Origin: a virus
Virus record (IMG/VR): IMGVR_UViG_3300031999_003193
Coordinates: 1 to 20,404 of that record
DNA: 20,404 nt
Reading direction: 5' to 3' (one strand)
Position 1 is the stretch's first letter. Each line of letters starts with the position of its first letter. Below are positions 1 through 6,644 of the stretch, piece after piece. Both the position numbers and the translations under genes were made by a program. The notes under the pieces were generated by a model. It worked only from the letters and a program-made list of their open reading frames with translations. It did not search any database and was not told the origin of the DNA.

Positions 1-83
1 TGTGCGTTGTTAACTAGATCGTTGAGTGTATCGTACTTGATACCATCCTCAACCTTACGATCAAGAAAAGCTTTAAGAAACAT
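1..83 (-). CDS. Partial unknown protein, N-terminus only
   Basis: This is the first 27 codons of a minus-strand gene that runs out of the left edge. It begins MFLKAFLDRKVEDGIKYDTL. The start is set by a clear GGAGG on the minus strand (complement of 91-96). That site lies inside the last codons of the upstream gene, so the two genes form a tightly coupled minus-strand operon. The visible part is charged and probably helical, with no recognisable motif. The product is unknown. Confidence 0.6.
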   Translation of the reverse strand, partial: MFLKAFLDRKVEDGIKYDTLNDLVNNA

Positions 84-87
84 GTTG

Positions 88-297
88 CTATCCTCCAAAT
101 GCATGCGCGATATAATCGAGTACTGCACGTAGACCATATATGCTACCTGCAGCCAAGATCATCGTTACGCCCATGGCAAGGGCATAAGCCAGGGCACCAA
201 TGAAAGATGAGAGACACGATTGTCCTTCATCTGTTTTACGTGGTCTGGCATTGTCATCGTGATGGACGAAGCCAGCTTGCTGAAAACGTTGTGACAT
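88..297 (-). CDS. Small membrane protein, unknown function
   Basis: A 69-residue protein. The start was chosen at MSQRFQQAGF because GGAGGT lies four bases before that ATG. A longer reading from base 384 would run through a low-complexity G/C tract and has no ribosome site. The N-terminal 30 residues are polar (HHDDNARPRKTDE). Residues about 31-60 form one hydrophobic segment (FIGALAYALAMGVTMILAAG), followed by a short amphipathic tail, so a single-pass inner-membrane protein is likely. Its stop codon overlaps the ribosome site of the next minus-strand gene. Small membrane proteins of this kind are common beside phage lysis or early genes. Nothing here proves a holin role, and the charged N-terminus would also suit an anchored regulator. 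Confidence 0.65.
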   Translation of the reverse strand: MSQRFQQAGFVHHDDNARPRKTDEGQSCLSSFIGALAYALAMGVTMILAAGSIYGLRAVLDYIAHAFGG

Positions 298-345
298 GAT
301 AACCTCCAGCACTGCCTGCCCTTGAGGGATCAGGACTTGCGTGCA

Positions 346-490
346 GACAGAGAGGGGGAGTAGGGGTGGGGATAATAGAAGCACATAGAATAATTAATTA
401 TCCTATATGCCTACCCCCCACCTCACTTCCCCCCCTCCCTATATCACTATTAATGCCTCCCCAAATTCCCCTGGCCTTCCCCCGCATGTA
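346..490. other. Divergent control region with G/C runs around an AT palindrome
   Basis: This non-coding stretch lies between the minus-strand genes ending at 297 and the plus-strand genes starting at 546. The left part is a purine tract with runs of five, four and four G (354-371). The centre is the perfect 12-base palindrome ATAATTAATTAT (390-401). The right part has C runs of six (414-419), seven (429-435) and several of three to five up to about 482. The G-rich and C-rich halves are roughly complementary, giving an imperfect inverted repeat around the AT core. It could be a divergent operator or a replication origin. No repeated initiator boxes are visible. Confidence 0.4.
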
Positions 491-517
491 CAGTCCCCGC
501 AACGTCCGCTCCCATGC

Positions 518-528
518 TATGGTATAAT
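518..528 (+). promoter_or_regulatory. Extended -10 promoter for the early-type operon
   Basis: TATGGTATAAT contains the extended -10 pattern TGnTATAAT, with the hexamer at 523-528. It lies 18 bases before the ATG at 546. No good -35 hexamer is seen 17 bases upstream, which extended -10 promoters tolerate. The same 11 bases recur at 17590-17600 before another small gene. Confidence 0.6.
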
Positions 529-545
529 ATAGTCAGGAGATCAAC

Positions 546-647
546 ATGACTGATAGGGATATAATCTTATTCTTCTGTGGGGCGTACATCTTATGGGTAG
601 TAGGTGTAGTTATCCACGATATGTACAACTATTACATTAAGAAATAA
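546..647 (+). CDS. 33-residue membrane peptide
   Basis: A very short gene whose product begins MTDRDIILFFCGAYILWVVG and ends NYYIKK. It has an AGGAG ribosome site seven bases before the ATG, an extended -10 promoter just upstream, and a stop that overlaps the AAAGGAG ribosome site of the next gene. Residues about 6-25 are hydrophobic, so this is probably a single transmembrane peptide with a charged C-terminal end. No family is recognised. It is called real because of the promoter, ribosome site and tight spacing, not because of similarity. Confidence 0.55.
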   Translation: MTDRDIILFFCGAYILWVVGVVIHDMYNYYIKK

Positions 648-658
648 AGGAGACTAGA

Positions 659-1069
659 ATGAGTGATGAACTATGCCCGTTTTGTGGTGGCGAAGGTGGA
701 AACATCAACGATGAAAAATGTCATAAACCATCCTGCTACTTTGTAAAACAAAATTCAATAGATGTTGGGTATGGGCTTATCAAAGAGTGGAACACCCGCC
801 CGATTGAAGATGCCCTCCGCAAGCAACTGATGGTACTCCATTATAGAGATGAGCGCGATAACGTTTACTATGAGTTATCGACTGAACTGCATGTATGGAA
901 AGCATCGCACGATAACCTCGTACGCCAACTTAGCGTCACCAGCGATTCGTTGGAGATTGCAACAGAAGGATTGGTGGATATATACAACCAATATGAACAT
1001 ATCAATAACGGGTACGCCCAAGGCGCTGCTAAAATGGCAAGCGAAACACTACGGAGACTGGAGGAATAG
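659..1069 (+). CDS. Lar-like zinc-ribbon protein with coiled-coil tail
   Basis: A 136-residue protein. The N-terminus has CPFCGG (residues 6-11), two more cysteines (21 and 26) and then EWNTRP (43-48). This spacing, a CPFCGG zinc knuckle ending in WNTR, is the signature of the Lar restriction-alleviation family and of many related phage proteins. The rest (about 50-135) is highly charged and helical and probably forms a coiled coil, longer than the usual 60-80 residue Lar proteins. E. coli Lar modulates type I restriction, but most phage relatives are untested, so an anti-restriction role is only inferred. It starts after an AAAGGAG site and is followed two bases later by the next gene, in one operon. 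Confidence 0.7.
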   Translation: MSDELCPFCGGEGGNINDEKCHKPSCYFVKQNSIDVGYGLIKEWNTRPIEDALRKQLMVLHYRDERDNVYYELSTELHVWKASHDNLVRQLSVTSDSLEIATEGLVDIYNQYEHINNGYAQGAAKMASETLRRLEE

Positions 1070-1071
1070 AT

Positions 1072-1278
1072 ATGTTTCCAGAAAAAGACGATATTACATG
1101 GGGTGGATTCATCAGGAGCAATATAAGGAATAGCGTAGTCAAGGACTGTCTTGGAAGTGGCGATCCGTCCAATTTCTTTAACGCACTTCAGGATGCCATC
1201 GATGGTATCGAGGAAGAGATGGAGTATATAGGCGAAGATAAATTCTGGGAACAGGAAATGCACGAGTGGAACGAATAA
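1072..1278 (+). CDS. Small acidic protein, unknown
   Basis: A 68-residue acidic protein (MFPEKDDITWGGFIRSNIRN at the start; C-terminal half rich in Glu and Asp). It follows the Lar-like gene by two bases and has a GGAGG ribosome site in the end of that gene. The C-terminal half is predicted helical (IDGIEEEMEYIGEDKFWEQEM). It resembles the many short acidic early phage proteins that act as host-protein inhibitors or DNA mimics, but there is no motif to support any such role. It is called a gene because of its position and ribosome site. Confidence 0.6.
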   Translation: MFPEKDDITWGGFIRSNIRNSVVKDCLGSGDPSNFFNALQDAIDGIEEEMEYIGEDKFWEQEMHEWNE

Positions 1279-1279
1279 T

Positions 1280-1867
1280 ATGAAAACATGGATTACATCA
1301 GATCATCACTTTAGGCATGCAAATATCATCAAATACACCAATCGCCCATACGCCGATGTAATGGAAATGGACGACGAGCTTGTCAGTGTATGGAATAACT
1401 TTGTCGATCCGCAGGATACCGTATGGCATCTTGGCGACTTTACACTTGGGGGCAAAGAGCTTGCTGCATACTACTTTGGAAGACTTAATGGTCATATCAA
1501 CATACTCGGCAATCCGTGGCATCACGATAGTCGATGGATCAATGGTATGACAGGGGCGACTGGATTTAGTTCCAAATCAGGCTGGATGCCGTATCTCTTC
1601 TCACCAATCGTTGTCTTAGAAGAAGTAGACACGAACGAGGACGGTGATAGTATACCCGCTGTACTATGCCACTATCAACTCCTTAATTGGGATAGACAGC
1701 ACTACGGAAGTCTACATTTCTTCGGACACTCACACGGGGTTTCTGCACCAAGACATAACTGCCTAGACGTTGGTGTCGATAACGCCTTTAAGCTAACTGG
1801 TGACTATCGACCATTCGAATTCCAGGAAGCCGTAGAAATCGCACAAAGCCTAACATCTCCCTCATAG
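1280..1867 (+). CDS. Metallophosphoesterase (calcineurin-like)
   Basis: A 195-residue protein with the metal-binding series of calcineurin-like phosphoesterases in order: D8-x-H10 (SDHHF), G52-D53 (LGDF), G77-N78 followed by P79-W80-H81 in the place of the usual GNH, H131 (LCHYQL) and G149-H150-S151-H152 (GHSHG), then LDVGVD (162-167). It closely fits the phage and bacterial group of compact single-domain phosphoesterases. The dinuclear metal site should hydrolyse a phosphomonoester or phosphodiester, but the substrate cannot be read from sequence. The PW insertion in the GNH motif is typical of phage members. The start is one base after the previous stop, suggesting translational coupling. 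The stop codon lies in the loop of a terminator-like hairpin. Confidence 0.85.
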   Translation: MKTWITSDHHFRHANIIKYTNRPYADVMEMDDELVSVWNNFVDPQDTVWHLGDFTLGGKELAAYYFGRLNGHINILGNPWHHDSRWINGMTGATGFSSKSGWMPYLFSPIVVLEEVDTNEDGDSIPAVLCHYQLLNWDRQHYGSLHFFGHSHGVSAPRHNCLDVGVDNAFKLTGDYRPFEFQEAVEIAQSLTSPS

Positions 1868-1875
1868 ATGTTAGG
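1849..1875 (+). terminator. Hairpin ending the early-type operon
   Basis: A perfect 10-base stem (CCTAACATCT with AGATGTTAGG) and a 7-base loop, followed by GTTTCC-type sequence with only a short T run. It includes the stop codon of the phosphoesterase gene. A second hairpin follows at 1880-1903 (CGTCACTA with TAGTGACG). Together they separate the operon from the sugar-nucleotide operon. The weak T tract leaves open whether termination is efficient. Confidence 0.55.
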
Positions 1876-1879
1876 TTTC

Positions 1880-1903
1880 CGTCACTATTCTCATTTAGTG
1901 ACG
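1880..1903 (+). terminator. Second hairpin before the sugar operon
   Basis: An 8-base perfect stem with an 8-base loop, directly after the first hairpin and directly before the palindromic site at 1904. It has no T tract. It may be a back-up terminator or part of a regulatory structure that overlaps the -35 area of the next promoter. Confidence 0.4.
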
Positions 1904-1921
1904 ATTTCCGATGTCGGAAAT
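1904..1921. repeat. Palindromic operator-like site, copy 1
   Basis: ATTTCCGATGTCGGAAAT has two 8-base arms around TG. Its core TTCCGATGTCGGAA occurs three times in the window. Here it fills the spacer and putative -35 area just upstream of the extended -10 at 1923-1931. A repressor would block polymerase there, and a spacer-binding activator could also act there. It is 35 bases before the start of the wbpB-like gene. Confidence 0.6.
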
Positions 1922-1922
1922 A

Positions 1923-1931
1923 TGATATAAT
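1923..1931 (+). promoter_or_regulatory. Extended -10 promoter of the sugar operon
   Basis: TGATATAAT, an extended -10 with a perfect hexamer at 1926-1931. It lies between the palindrome and the AGAAAGGAG ribosome site of the wbpB-like gene. No consensus -35 is present 17 bases upstream, where the palindrome begins. This suggests a regulated rather than constitutive promoter. Confidence 0.6.
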
Positions 1932-1956
1932 ATAAACATAACAGAAAGGAGTTTAG

Positions 1957-2868
1957 ATGGAAAATTTTGCTGTCATTGGTGCTGCTGGTTATATCGCTCC
2001 AAAACACTTAAAAGCGATAAGGGATACGGGTAATCGTATCATTGCTGTTTTAGACCCCCACGATTCTGTTGGACTGCTAGATCAGTATGGTTATGATATC
2101 AAATACTTCTCTGACCAGGATAGGTTTGAACGTTTTCTTCAGAAGCTACGGTGTACTCATGATGAGGATCGTGTTCACTGGGTAAGTATTTGTTCCCCGA
2201 ATTACCTGCACGACTCTCACTGTCGACTTGCTATGGACACAGGGGCTGATGTAATTTGCGAAAAGCCTCTTGTTATCAGCCCATGGAATCTAGGTATTCT
2301 CAAAAGTATCGAAGAACGTACTGGACATAACGTTTTTACTGTTCTACAGCTTCGACATCACCCAGAATTGCTCAAAATCAAGGCTCAACTCGCTCTTGGA
2401 CCTGCCAATCAGACCCATCGAGTCAATTTACGATATATTACACCCCGTGGACGCTGGTACGATACCTCCTGGAAGGGAAATGTAGAAAAATCAGGTGGTT
2501 TGATCACAAATATTGGCGTTCATCTACTCGATATGCTCATATGGATGTTCGGAGATATCGAAAACATCAAGATTTACGTAAAAGGTGATCGGAGACTGTC
2601 TGGACAGTTCATAATGAGGGATGCTGTAGTGAATTGGTTCCTCTCAATTGACAAAGATGACCTCTCGGACGAGGAAGAAGAGATATGTAAACCCGTTCGC
2701 GTGCTTGAAATTGATGGAATACCATGTAATTTTGCAGATGGATTCACTGATTTACATACAAATGTATACAAAGAGATATTAAGGGGGTGTGGTTATGGTA
2801 TTGATGATGCTCGTCCAGCTATAGAATTGGCTCATAGAGTAAGAAAATATCTCGAGGAGGAGTCATGA
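1957..2868 (+). CDS. wbpB: WbpB/WlbA-like UDP-GlcNAc-uronate 3-dehydrogenase
   Basis: A 303-residue oxidoreductase of the Gfo/Idh/MocA family. The Rossmann nucleotide site is at the N-terminus (AVIGAAGYIAPKHLKAI, 5-21). SICSPNYLH (77-85), CEKPL (101-105) and TNIGVHLLDMLIW (184-196) match the WlbA/WbpB group closely, as do ITPRGRWY (161-168), the GFTDLHT segment (262-268) and GYGIDDAR (279-286). Members oxidise C3 of UDP-N-acetylglucosaminuronate using tightly bound NAD, which is recycled with 2-oxoglutarate. K103 and H189 are the expected catalytic pair. It opens a polycistronic operon, has a GAAAGGAG ribosome site, and overlaps the next start by four bases. The length is slightly below the usual 310-350. 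Confidence in the subfamily is high because similarity runs over the whole length. Confidence 0.9.
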   Translation: MENFAVIGAAGYIAPKHLKAIRDTGNRIIAVLDPHDSVGLLDQYGYDIKYFSDQDRFERFLQKLRCTHDEDRVHWVSICSPNYLHDSHCRLAMDTGADVICEKPLVISPWNLGILKSIEERTGHNVFTVLQLRHHPELLKIKAQLALGPANQTHRVNLRYITPRGRWYDTSWKGNVEKSGGLITNIGVHLLDMLIWMFGDIENIKIYVKGDRRLSGQFIMRDAVVNWFLSIDKDDLSDEEEEICKPVRVLEIDGIPCNFADGFTDLHTNVYKEILRGCGYGIDDARPAIELAHRVRKYLEEES

Positions 2869-3059
2869 ATGAGGTAGAAGTAATTAGTGAAGAAGAAATA
2901 CAAGAGAAATTCAGACAAGCAACGATGGATCCTGCCACACAACGCCCGGGTTGGTTCCATGTTGGTGACTTTATTCAAATAAATGGTAGGATTTTCCGTG
3001 TTAAGGGTGTTAAGCCTACGGAAATACGTCTAAAACTCGTTCGGGAGCCCACAAAATGA
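2865..3059 (+). CDS. 64-residue phage-type small protein inside the sugar operon
   Basis: Starts [20 protein letters not shown] and has a C-terminal part that looks like a small beta-rich fold ([20 protein letters not shown]). It is tied to both neighbours by ATGA overlaps, so it is probably translated with them. Short proteins with a 'GDxIxIxGRxFRVxxV' pattern are common in phage genomes, where their function is unknown. It is not a known part of the uronate pathway. It may bind an enzyme or nucleic acid, or may simply be a phage gene caught in the operon. The function is not recognised. Confidence 0.7.
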   Translation: MNEVEVISEEEIQEKFRQATMDPATQRPGWFHVGDFIQINGRIFRVKGVKPTEIRLKLVREPTK

Positions 3060-3589
3060 AATATACCAAACATCCAACCTCAGTTGTCGATGATAAGACC
3101 CAAATTGGTGACTATACTAAGATTTGGCACTATTCCCATGTCTCCACGGGTGCCAAAATAGGTCGCTGGTGTATTCTTGGACAGAATACATTCATTGGGA
3201 AGAATGTAGTCATTGGAAATACTGTTAAAATTCAGAATAATGTCTCTATTTACGAAGGTGTCACCGTAGAAGATGATGTTTTTATTGGTCCATCAGTGGT
3301 TTTCACTAATGTGATCAATCCTCGCTCCTTTATAGAGCGGAAGAATAAGTATAAACCAACCCTTGTCAAACAAGGTGCGTCTATCGGAGCTAATGCCACC
3401 ATCTTGTGCGGAGTGACAATTGGTGAGTATGCCATAGTGGGGGCTGGTGCAGTGGTAACGAAGGATGTTCCCGATTATACAATCGTTGTTGGGAATCCCG
3501 CTAAAAAGATAGGAATGACAAATCAGGAGGGAGACCTAGAGGAAAAGGAGAAGAAAGATGCTAGCAAGAATACAGATGCAGAATTTTAA
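3056..3589 (+). CDS. wbpD: WbpD/WlbB-like 3-N-acetyltransferase
   Basis: A 177-residue left-handed beta-helix acyltransferase. Hexapeptide repeats run through most of the protein ([63 protein letters not shown]). The segments [24 protein letters not shown] and [10 protein letters not shown] match WlbB/WbpD, which transfer acetyl from acetyl-CoA to the 3-amino group of UDP-2-acetamido-3-amino-glucuronate. It is shorter than the typical 190 residues; the usual extra C-terminal tail is replaced by a charged stretch ([16 protein letters not shown]) that overlaps the next gene by 32 bases. It should act as a trimer in the cytoplasm. The start overlaps the previous stop (ATGA). Confidence 0.9.
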   Translation: MKYTKHPTSVVDDKTQIGDYTKIWHYSHVSTGAKIGRWCILGQNTFIGKNVVIGNTVKIQNNVSIYEGVTVEDDVFIGPSVVFTNVINPRSFIERKNKYKPTLVKQGASIGANATILCGVTIGEYAIVGAGAVVTKDVPDYTIVVGNPAKKIGMTNQEGDLEEKEKKDASKNTDAEF

Positions 3590-4673
3590 GGTACAGTACT
3601 ATGGGATTAAAACAGAAATCGATGAAGCAGTACATCGTGTCCTAGAAAGTCAGGAATTCATCCTAGGAAAGGAGGTAGAACTCTTTGAAGAGGCTATTCG
3701 CATATGGATGGGTTGCAAATATGCTATTGGCGTATCATCTGGTACAGATGCACTAACTATGGCTCTGATGACAGTTGGAGTACGTTCCGGGGACGAAGTT
3801 ATTGTTCCTGCCTATTCCTTTGTCTCTACAGCGAGTTGTGTATCCAGACTTGGTGCAACTCCAGTATTTTGTGACATAGATCCACTAACCTACAACATCG
3901 ATGCTAGCAAGATAGTCCCATTGATTAACTCCAAGACAAAGGCAATCATACCTGTCCATATAGCGGGGCAGATGGCAGATACGGAGAAGATCAGACAGAT
4001 CGCAGATCTTACGAGTCTCTGGGTAATAGAGGATGCCTGCCAGGCCATCGGTGCACGAGAAGGAACAGCAATGGCTGGAACTATTGGGGATATAGGCTGT
4101 TTCAGTTTTTATCCCTCAAAGAATCTCGGCGGATACGGCGATAGTGGAATGGTCGTCACAAATGACGAAGATCTTGCCAAAAGGCTACGTATGATACGTA
4201 ACCATGGACAAGACTATAAATACCACAGTTCGATCATGGGTGGTAATTTTAGAATGGATGCCATTCAGGCTGCAGTGCTGCGCGTTAAACTAAGACATCT
4301 TGTTAAGTGGAATGCACAACGTAGATATCTCGCAGATCGATATAAATACTTTCTATCTGACGTTAATGTTGGATTGCCGTTTGAGGACTCTACCAAGTAT
4401 CATGTATATCATCTGTTTATGACTCGCCACGAGAATAGAGACAATATTCGCCTGTATCTTCAAGGACGTGGTATAGATACAAATATCTACTATCCCGCTG
4501 CACTTCCAGACCAACCCATCTACTGGGACGACACAATGGGTCTTCGTTACCCAGAAGCGCGTAGAGCAGCTAAAGAATCTCTCGCCCTTCCACTCTATCC
4601 AGAACTTGGTTTAACAGAACAGGAATATGTGTCTGCATGTATTCATGACTTCATGGGGAAGCGTGAGACATGA
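3558..4673 (+). CDS. wbpE: WbpE/WlbC-like PLP aminotransferase
   Basis: A 371-residue sugar aminotransferase of the DegT/DnrJ/EryC1/StrS family. Visible landmarks are SSGTDAL (60-66) for phosphate binding, [11 protein letters not shown] (156-166) with D159 contacting the pyridine nitrogen, and the PLP lysine K188 in [22 protein letters not shown] (215-224) and [11 protein letters not shown] (231-241) are typical of the WbpE/WlbC branch. It would transfer the amino group of glutamate to the 3-keto sugar made by WbpB, releasing the 2-oxoglutarate that WbpB uses to recycle NADH. The start was chosen at 3558 because AAAAGGAG lies seven bases before it, although this overlaps the acetyltransferase gene by 32 bases. 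The alternative ATG at 3576 has no such site. Confidence 0.9.
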   Translation: MLARIQMQNFKVQYYGIKTEIDEAVHRVLESQEFILGKEVELFEEAIRIWMGCKYAIGVSSGTDALTMALMTVGVRSGDEVIVPAYSFVSTASCVSRLGATPVFCDIDPLTYNIDASKIVPLINSKTKAIIPVHIAGQMADTEKIRQIADLTSLWVIEDACQAIGAREGTAMAGTIGDIGCFSFYPSKNLGGYGDSGMVVTNDEDLAKRLRMIRNHGQDYKYHSSIMGGNFRMDAIQAAVLRVKLRHLVKWNAQRRYLADRYKYFLSDVNVGLPFEDSTKYHVYHLFMTRHENRDNIRLYLQGRGIDTNIYYPAALPDQPIYWDDTMGLRYPEARRAAKESLALPLYPELGLTEQEYVSACIHDFMGKRET

Positions 4674-5731
4674 AGATCGTAACCATAGTTGGCGCTCGTC
4701 CACAGTTTATTAAACTTGCCCCTCTTAGTGAGGCCATGAAGAGAATGGGACATATCGAATATGCTATTCATACTGGGCAACACTTCGATTATATGATGTC
4801 CGAGGAGTTTTACAAGGAATTAGCGATCACTACTCCAAATATCAACCTAAATGTCTCTAAGGGTACTATTACGCAGCAACTAGGCAAAATGATAGAGCAT
4901 ATTGGCGCTATCCTCCTGGAGCAGAAGCCACGTCTTGTTATGGTGTTTGGAGACACAACGTCTACACTCGCTGGAGCACTTGCAGCCAATAAGGTTGGCT
5001 GTAAAATCGTACATATCGAAGCTGGTATCCGAAGTTTCAATAGAATCATGCCAGAAGAGCACAATAGAGTGATAACAGACCATATTTCCGATCTTTTATT
5101 CTGCCCTACCTTAACTGCAACGAAAAATCTAGTTAACGAAGGTGTGCAGGGAGGGATTTTCTTCACGGGTGATATCACGTATGATGTCATTCTAGATCAC
5201 ATGGGAAAAGTAAGTTCCTCTGATATATTGGACAGGTTACATTTATCTCCCAAAAGTTATTCGATACTCACGATACATAGATCGTACAACCTCGACAATC
5301 CATATGCACTATCTGGAATTATGACTGGATTGGAAATGTCGGGTAGACAAATCATATTCCCCATGCATCCACACACTCAACAAGTCATGAAGAGTCAACA
5401 AACGAAGATTCCCGCGAATGTTACCACAATATCTCCAGTTGGATACGTAGAGATGCTTTCGTTAGAGAAAAACGCCATAGAAGTCATTACAGACTCTGGT
5501 GGAATGCAAAAAGAGGCATATTGGTTCTCTACACCATGTGTTACCCTGAGAACTGAAACAGAATGGCCTGAAACGACTTATTCTGGCTGGAACGTCTTAG
5601 TTAGTTCTAATCCTGTCCGTATTTATGCCGCTCTCTCTGGACACATATGGCCTACTGCTGGACCACTGCAGATATTTGGAAATGGCAATTCTGCGAAAAG
5701 TATGATGGACTTAATCGATGCATACGCGTAA
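4670..5731 (+). CDS. wbpI: WbpI-like UDP-GlcNAc3NAcA 2-epimerase
   Basis: A 353-residue non-hydrolysing UDP-GlcNAc 2-epimerase fold (GT-B like). It begins IVTIVGARPQFIKLAPL (3-19), followed by TGQHFDYMMS (35-44), GDTTSTLAGA (94-103) with D95, HIEAGIRSF (115-123) with E117, MPEEHNRVITDHISD (127-141) with E130, H203 in TIHRSYN, and DSGGMQKEA (275-283). RTETEWPETTYSGW (294-307) is typical of the WbpI branch, which makes UDP-2,3-diacetamido-mannuronate (EC 5.1.3.23), rather than of WecB. The usual HRxEN is HRSYN here. The start overlaps the previous stop by ATGA, and the end overlaps the next gene by 14 bases. It catalyses the last step of the pathway in the cytoplasm. Confidence 0.9.
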   Translation: MKIVTIVGARPQFIKLAPLSEAMKRMGHIEYAIHTGQHFDYMMSEEFYKELAITTPNINLNVSKGTITQQLGKMIEHIGAILLEQKPRLVMVFGDTTSTLAGALAANKVGCKIVHIEAGIRSFNRIMPEEHNRVITDHISDLLFCPTLTATKNLVNEGVQGGIFFTGDITYDVILDHMGKVSSSDILDRLHLSPKSYSILTIHRSYNLDNPYALSGIMTGLEMSGRQIIFPMHPHTQQVMKSQQTKIPANVTTISPVGYVEMLSLEKNAIEVITDSGGMQKEAYWFSTPCVTLRTETEWPETTYSGWNVLVSSNPVRIYAALSGHIWPTAGPLQIFGNGNSAKSMMDLIDAYA

Positions 5732-6101
5732 ACAGGGCCTACACTGTCATTGGGAGGCTAGGATCTCAAAAAGGAACTGGGTTCGTGTCTTTGTTTGGGA
5801 AACTCGGGAAGATCTCGAGAGAGAGAACGATATAACCGAAGCAATTGGCTATGCTGTGTGCGGAACAGTGTATATTGATAGGCATGGTAGTACAACGAAG
5901 TTGCCAGCGAAATGGGGGGAAATACATCTAGTTAAAGACAATTATGGAGTTGCAACAGCCGCACACGAGATTCAACACCTTATTAACTTCTGGGTAGAGA
6001 GAAAAGGCTGGAATATCTTCGTTCATGACGAAAAGATCGCCCAAACAGCAGAATTGCTCACTCATACCTTTTGGAAAGGCCATTTCAAGAATTTCGATTA
6101 G
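5718..6101 (+). CDS. Small HExxH protein, putative zinc metallopeptidase
   Basis: A 127-residue protein with an HEIQH zinc motif (83-87) in a hydrophobic helix context (TAAHEIQHLINFW). A downstream acidic helix (DEKIAQTAELL, 104-114) could give the third ligand through E105 or E112. Phages often encode small proteins with the pattern AHExxH followed by a D/E-E-x-x-A helix, annotated as putative metallopeptidases of unknown substrate. The start at 5718 overlaps the epimerase gene by 14 bases and has only a weak ribosome site, so it may depend on coupling. No signal peptide is seen, so it should act inside the cell. Whether it is active is unknown; the zinc fold is likely from the motif. Confidence 0.65.
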   Translation: MHTRKQGLHCHWEARISKRNWVRVFVWETREDLERENDITEAIGYAVCGTVYIDRHGSTTKLPAKWGEIHLVKDNYGVATAAHEIQHLINFWVERKGWNIFVHDEKIAQTAELLTHTFWKGHFKNFD

Positions 6102-6136
6102 ATGGTATACTTATAGGAGAGAAAAGGGAAAAAATA

Positions 6137-6355
6137 ATGAATACGACACCACCGTTAACTCCTGAGAACATAAGTCGCTTACATGCTACACTTTCTCAGG
6201 GATCCCAAGATGAGATCAATAAAATGTGCGATATGCTCGTAGATGAGTATGCTGCACTATTTCGAGAGACAAACCCAGGAATAAAGAGAGCAAAGTTTGG
6301 CAGGGAGCAAGCCAAGGAGTTAATCTATGTGCTTGTAAGTAGAGGATATCTATAG
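6137..6355 (+). CDS. Small helical protein, unknown
   Basis: A 72-residue protein beginning MNTTPPLTPENISRLHATLS. The start was chosen here, with AAAGGG upstream, because a longer reading from 6071 would run into the previous gene. It is mostly helical and mixed charge (DEINKMCDMLVDEYAALFRE), with a basic C-terminal part (IKRAKFGREQAKELIYVLVSRGYL). It sits two genes before the large terminase, where a small terminase is often found. It is short for one, however, and no helix-turn-helix can be asserted. The function is unknown. Confidence 0.6.
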   Translation: MNTTPPLTPENISRLHATLSQGSQDEINKMCDMLVDEYAALFRETNPGIKRAKFGREQAKELIYVLVSRGYL

Positions 6356-6368
6356 CATCGAGGATAAA

Positions 6369-6644
6369 ATGAAACGAATTATAGTAGAAGGCTCAGCATC
6401 AAAAGAGTTTGCAAGCTCGGAAGAGAAGTTAGTAATCGTTTTAATGTCAATGGGATGCCCTCCAGTTCGCATCGAAGCAGAAGGAGTGATCTGTACCTAC
6501 TTCTTCGACTATGGAGAGGCTATTGACATAGCCGATATGGTTTCTTGTGGAAATATCGAAGAATTGTCTATTCCTCTTCGGGATCTATGGGCTGCCCAGA
6601 ATATCTGGAAAATCAACATCTCGCGTGCTCGTCAAGGTCAGTAG
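6369..6644 (+). CDS. Unknown protein before terminase
   Basis: A 91-residue protein beginning MKRIIVEGSASKEFASSEEK. It has a GAGG ribosome site. It appears to be a small alpha/beta domain, with a hydrophobic strand (KLVIVLMSMG), a short beta stretch (VICTYFFDYG) and helical ends. Its stop shares one base with the GTG start of terminase, so the two are probably translationally coupled. No family is recognised. A small terminase role is possible by position only. Confidence 0.55.
   Translation: MKRIIVEGSASKEFASSEEKLVIVLMSMGCPPVRIEAEGVICTYFFDYGEAIDIADMVSCGNIEELSIPLRDLWAAQNIWKINISRARQGQ

Noticed and set aside
298-410. Minus-strand promoter for the left genes
   Set aside because: TATTAT- and GATAAT-like words exist on the minus strand, but none has a paired -35 or extended -10, so no site can be chosen.
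868-1263. Minus-strand open frame of 131 codons
   Set aside because: It is antisense to the Lar-like and small acidic genes, with no ribosome site and a low-complexity translation.
4810-5190. Minus-strand open frame of 126 codons
   Set aside because: It is antisense to the epimerase gene, which has full family motifs.
6545-6643. Upstream ATG start for terminase
   Set aside because: It would overlap the previous gene by 100 bases and add residues not typical of the family; the GTG overlapping the previous stop is more likely.
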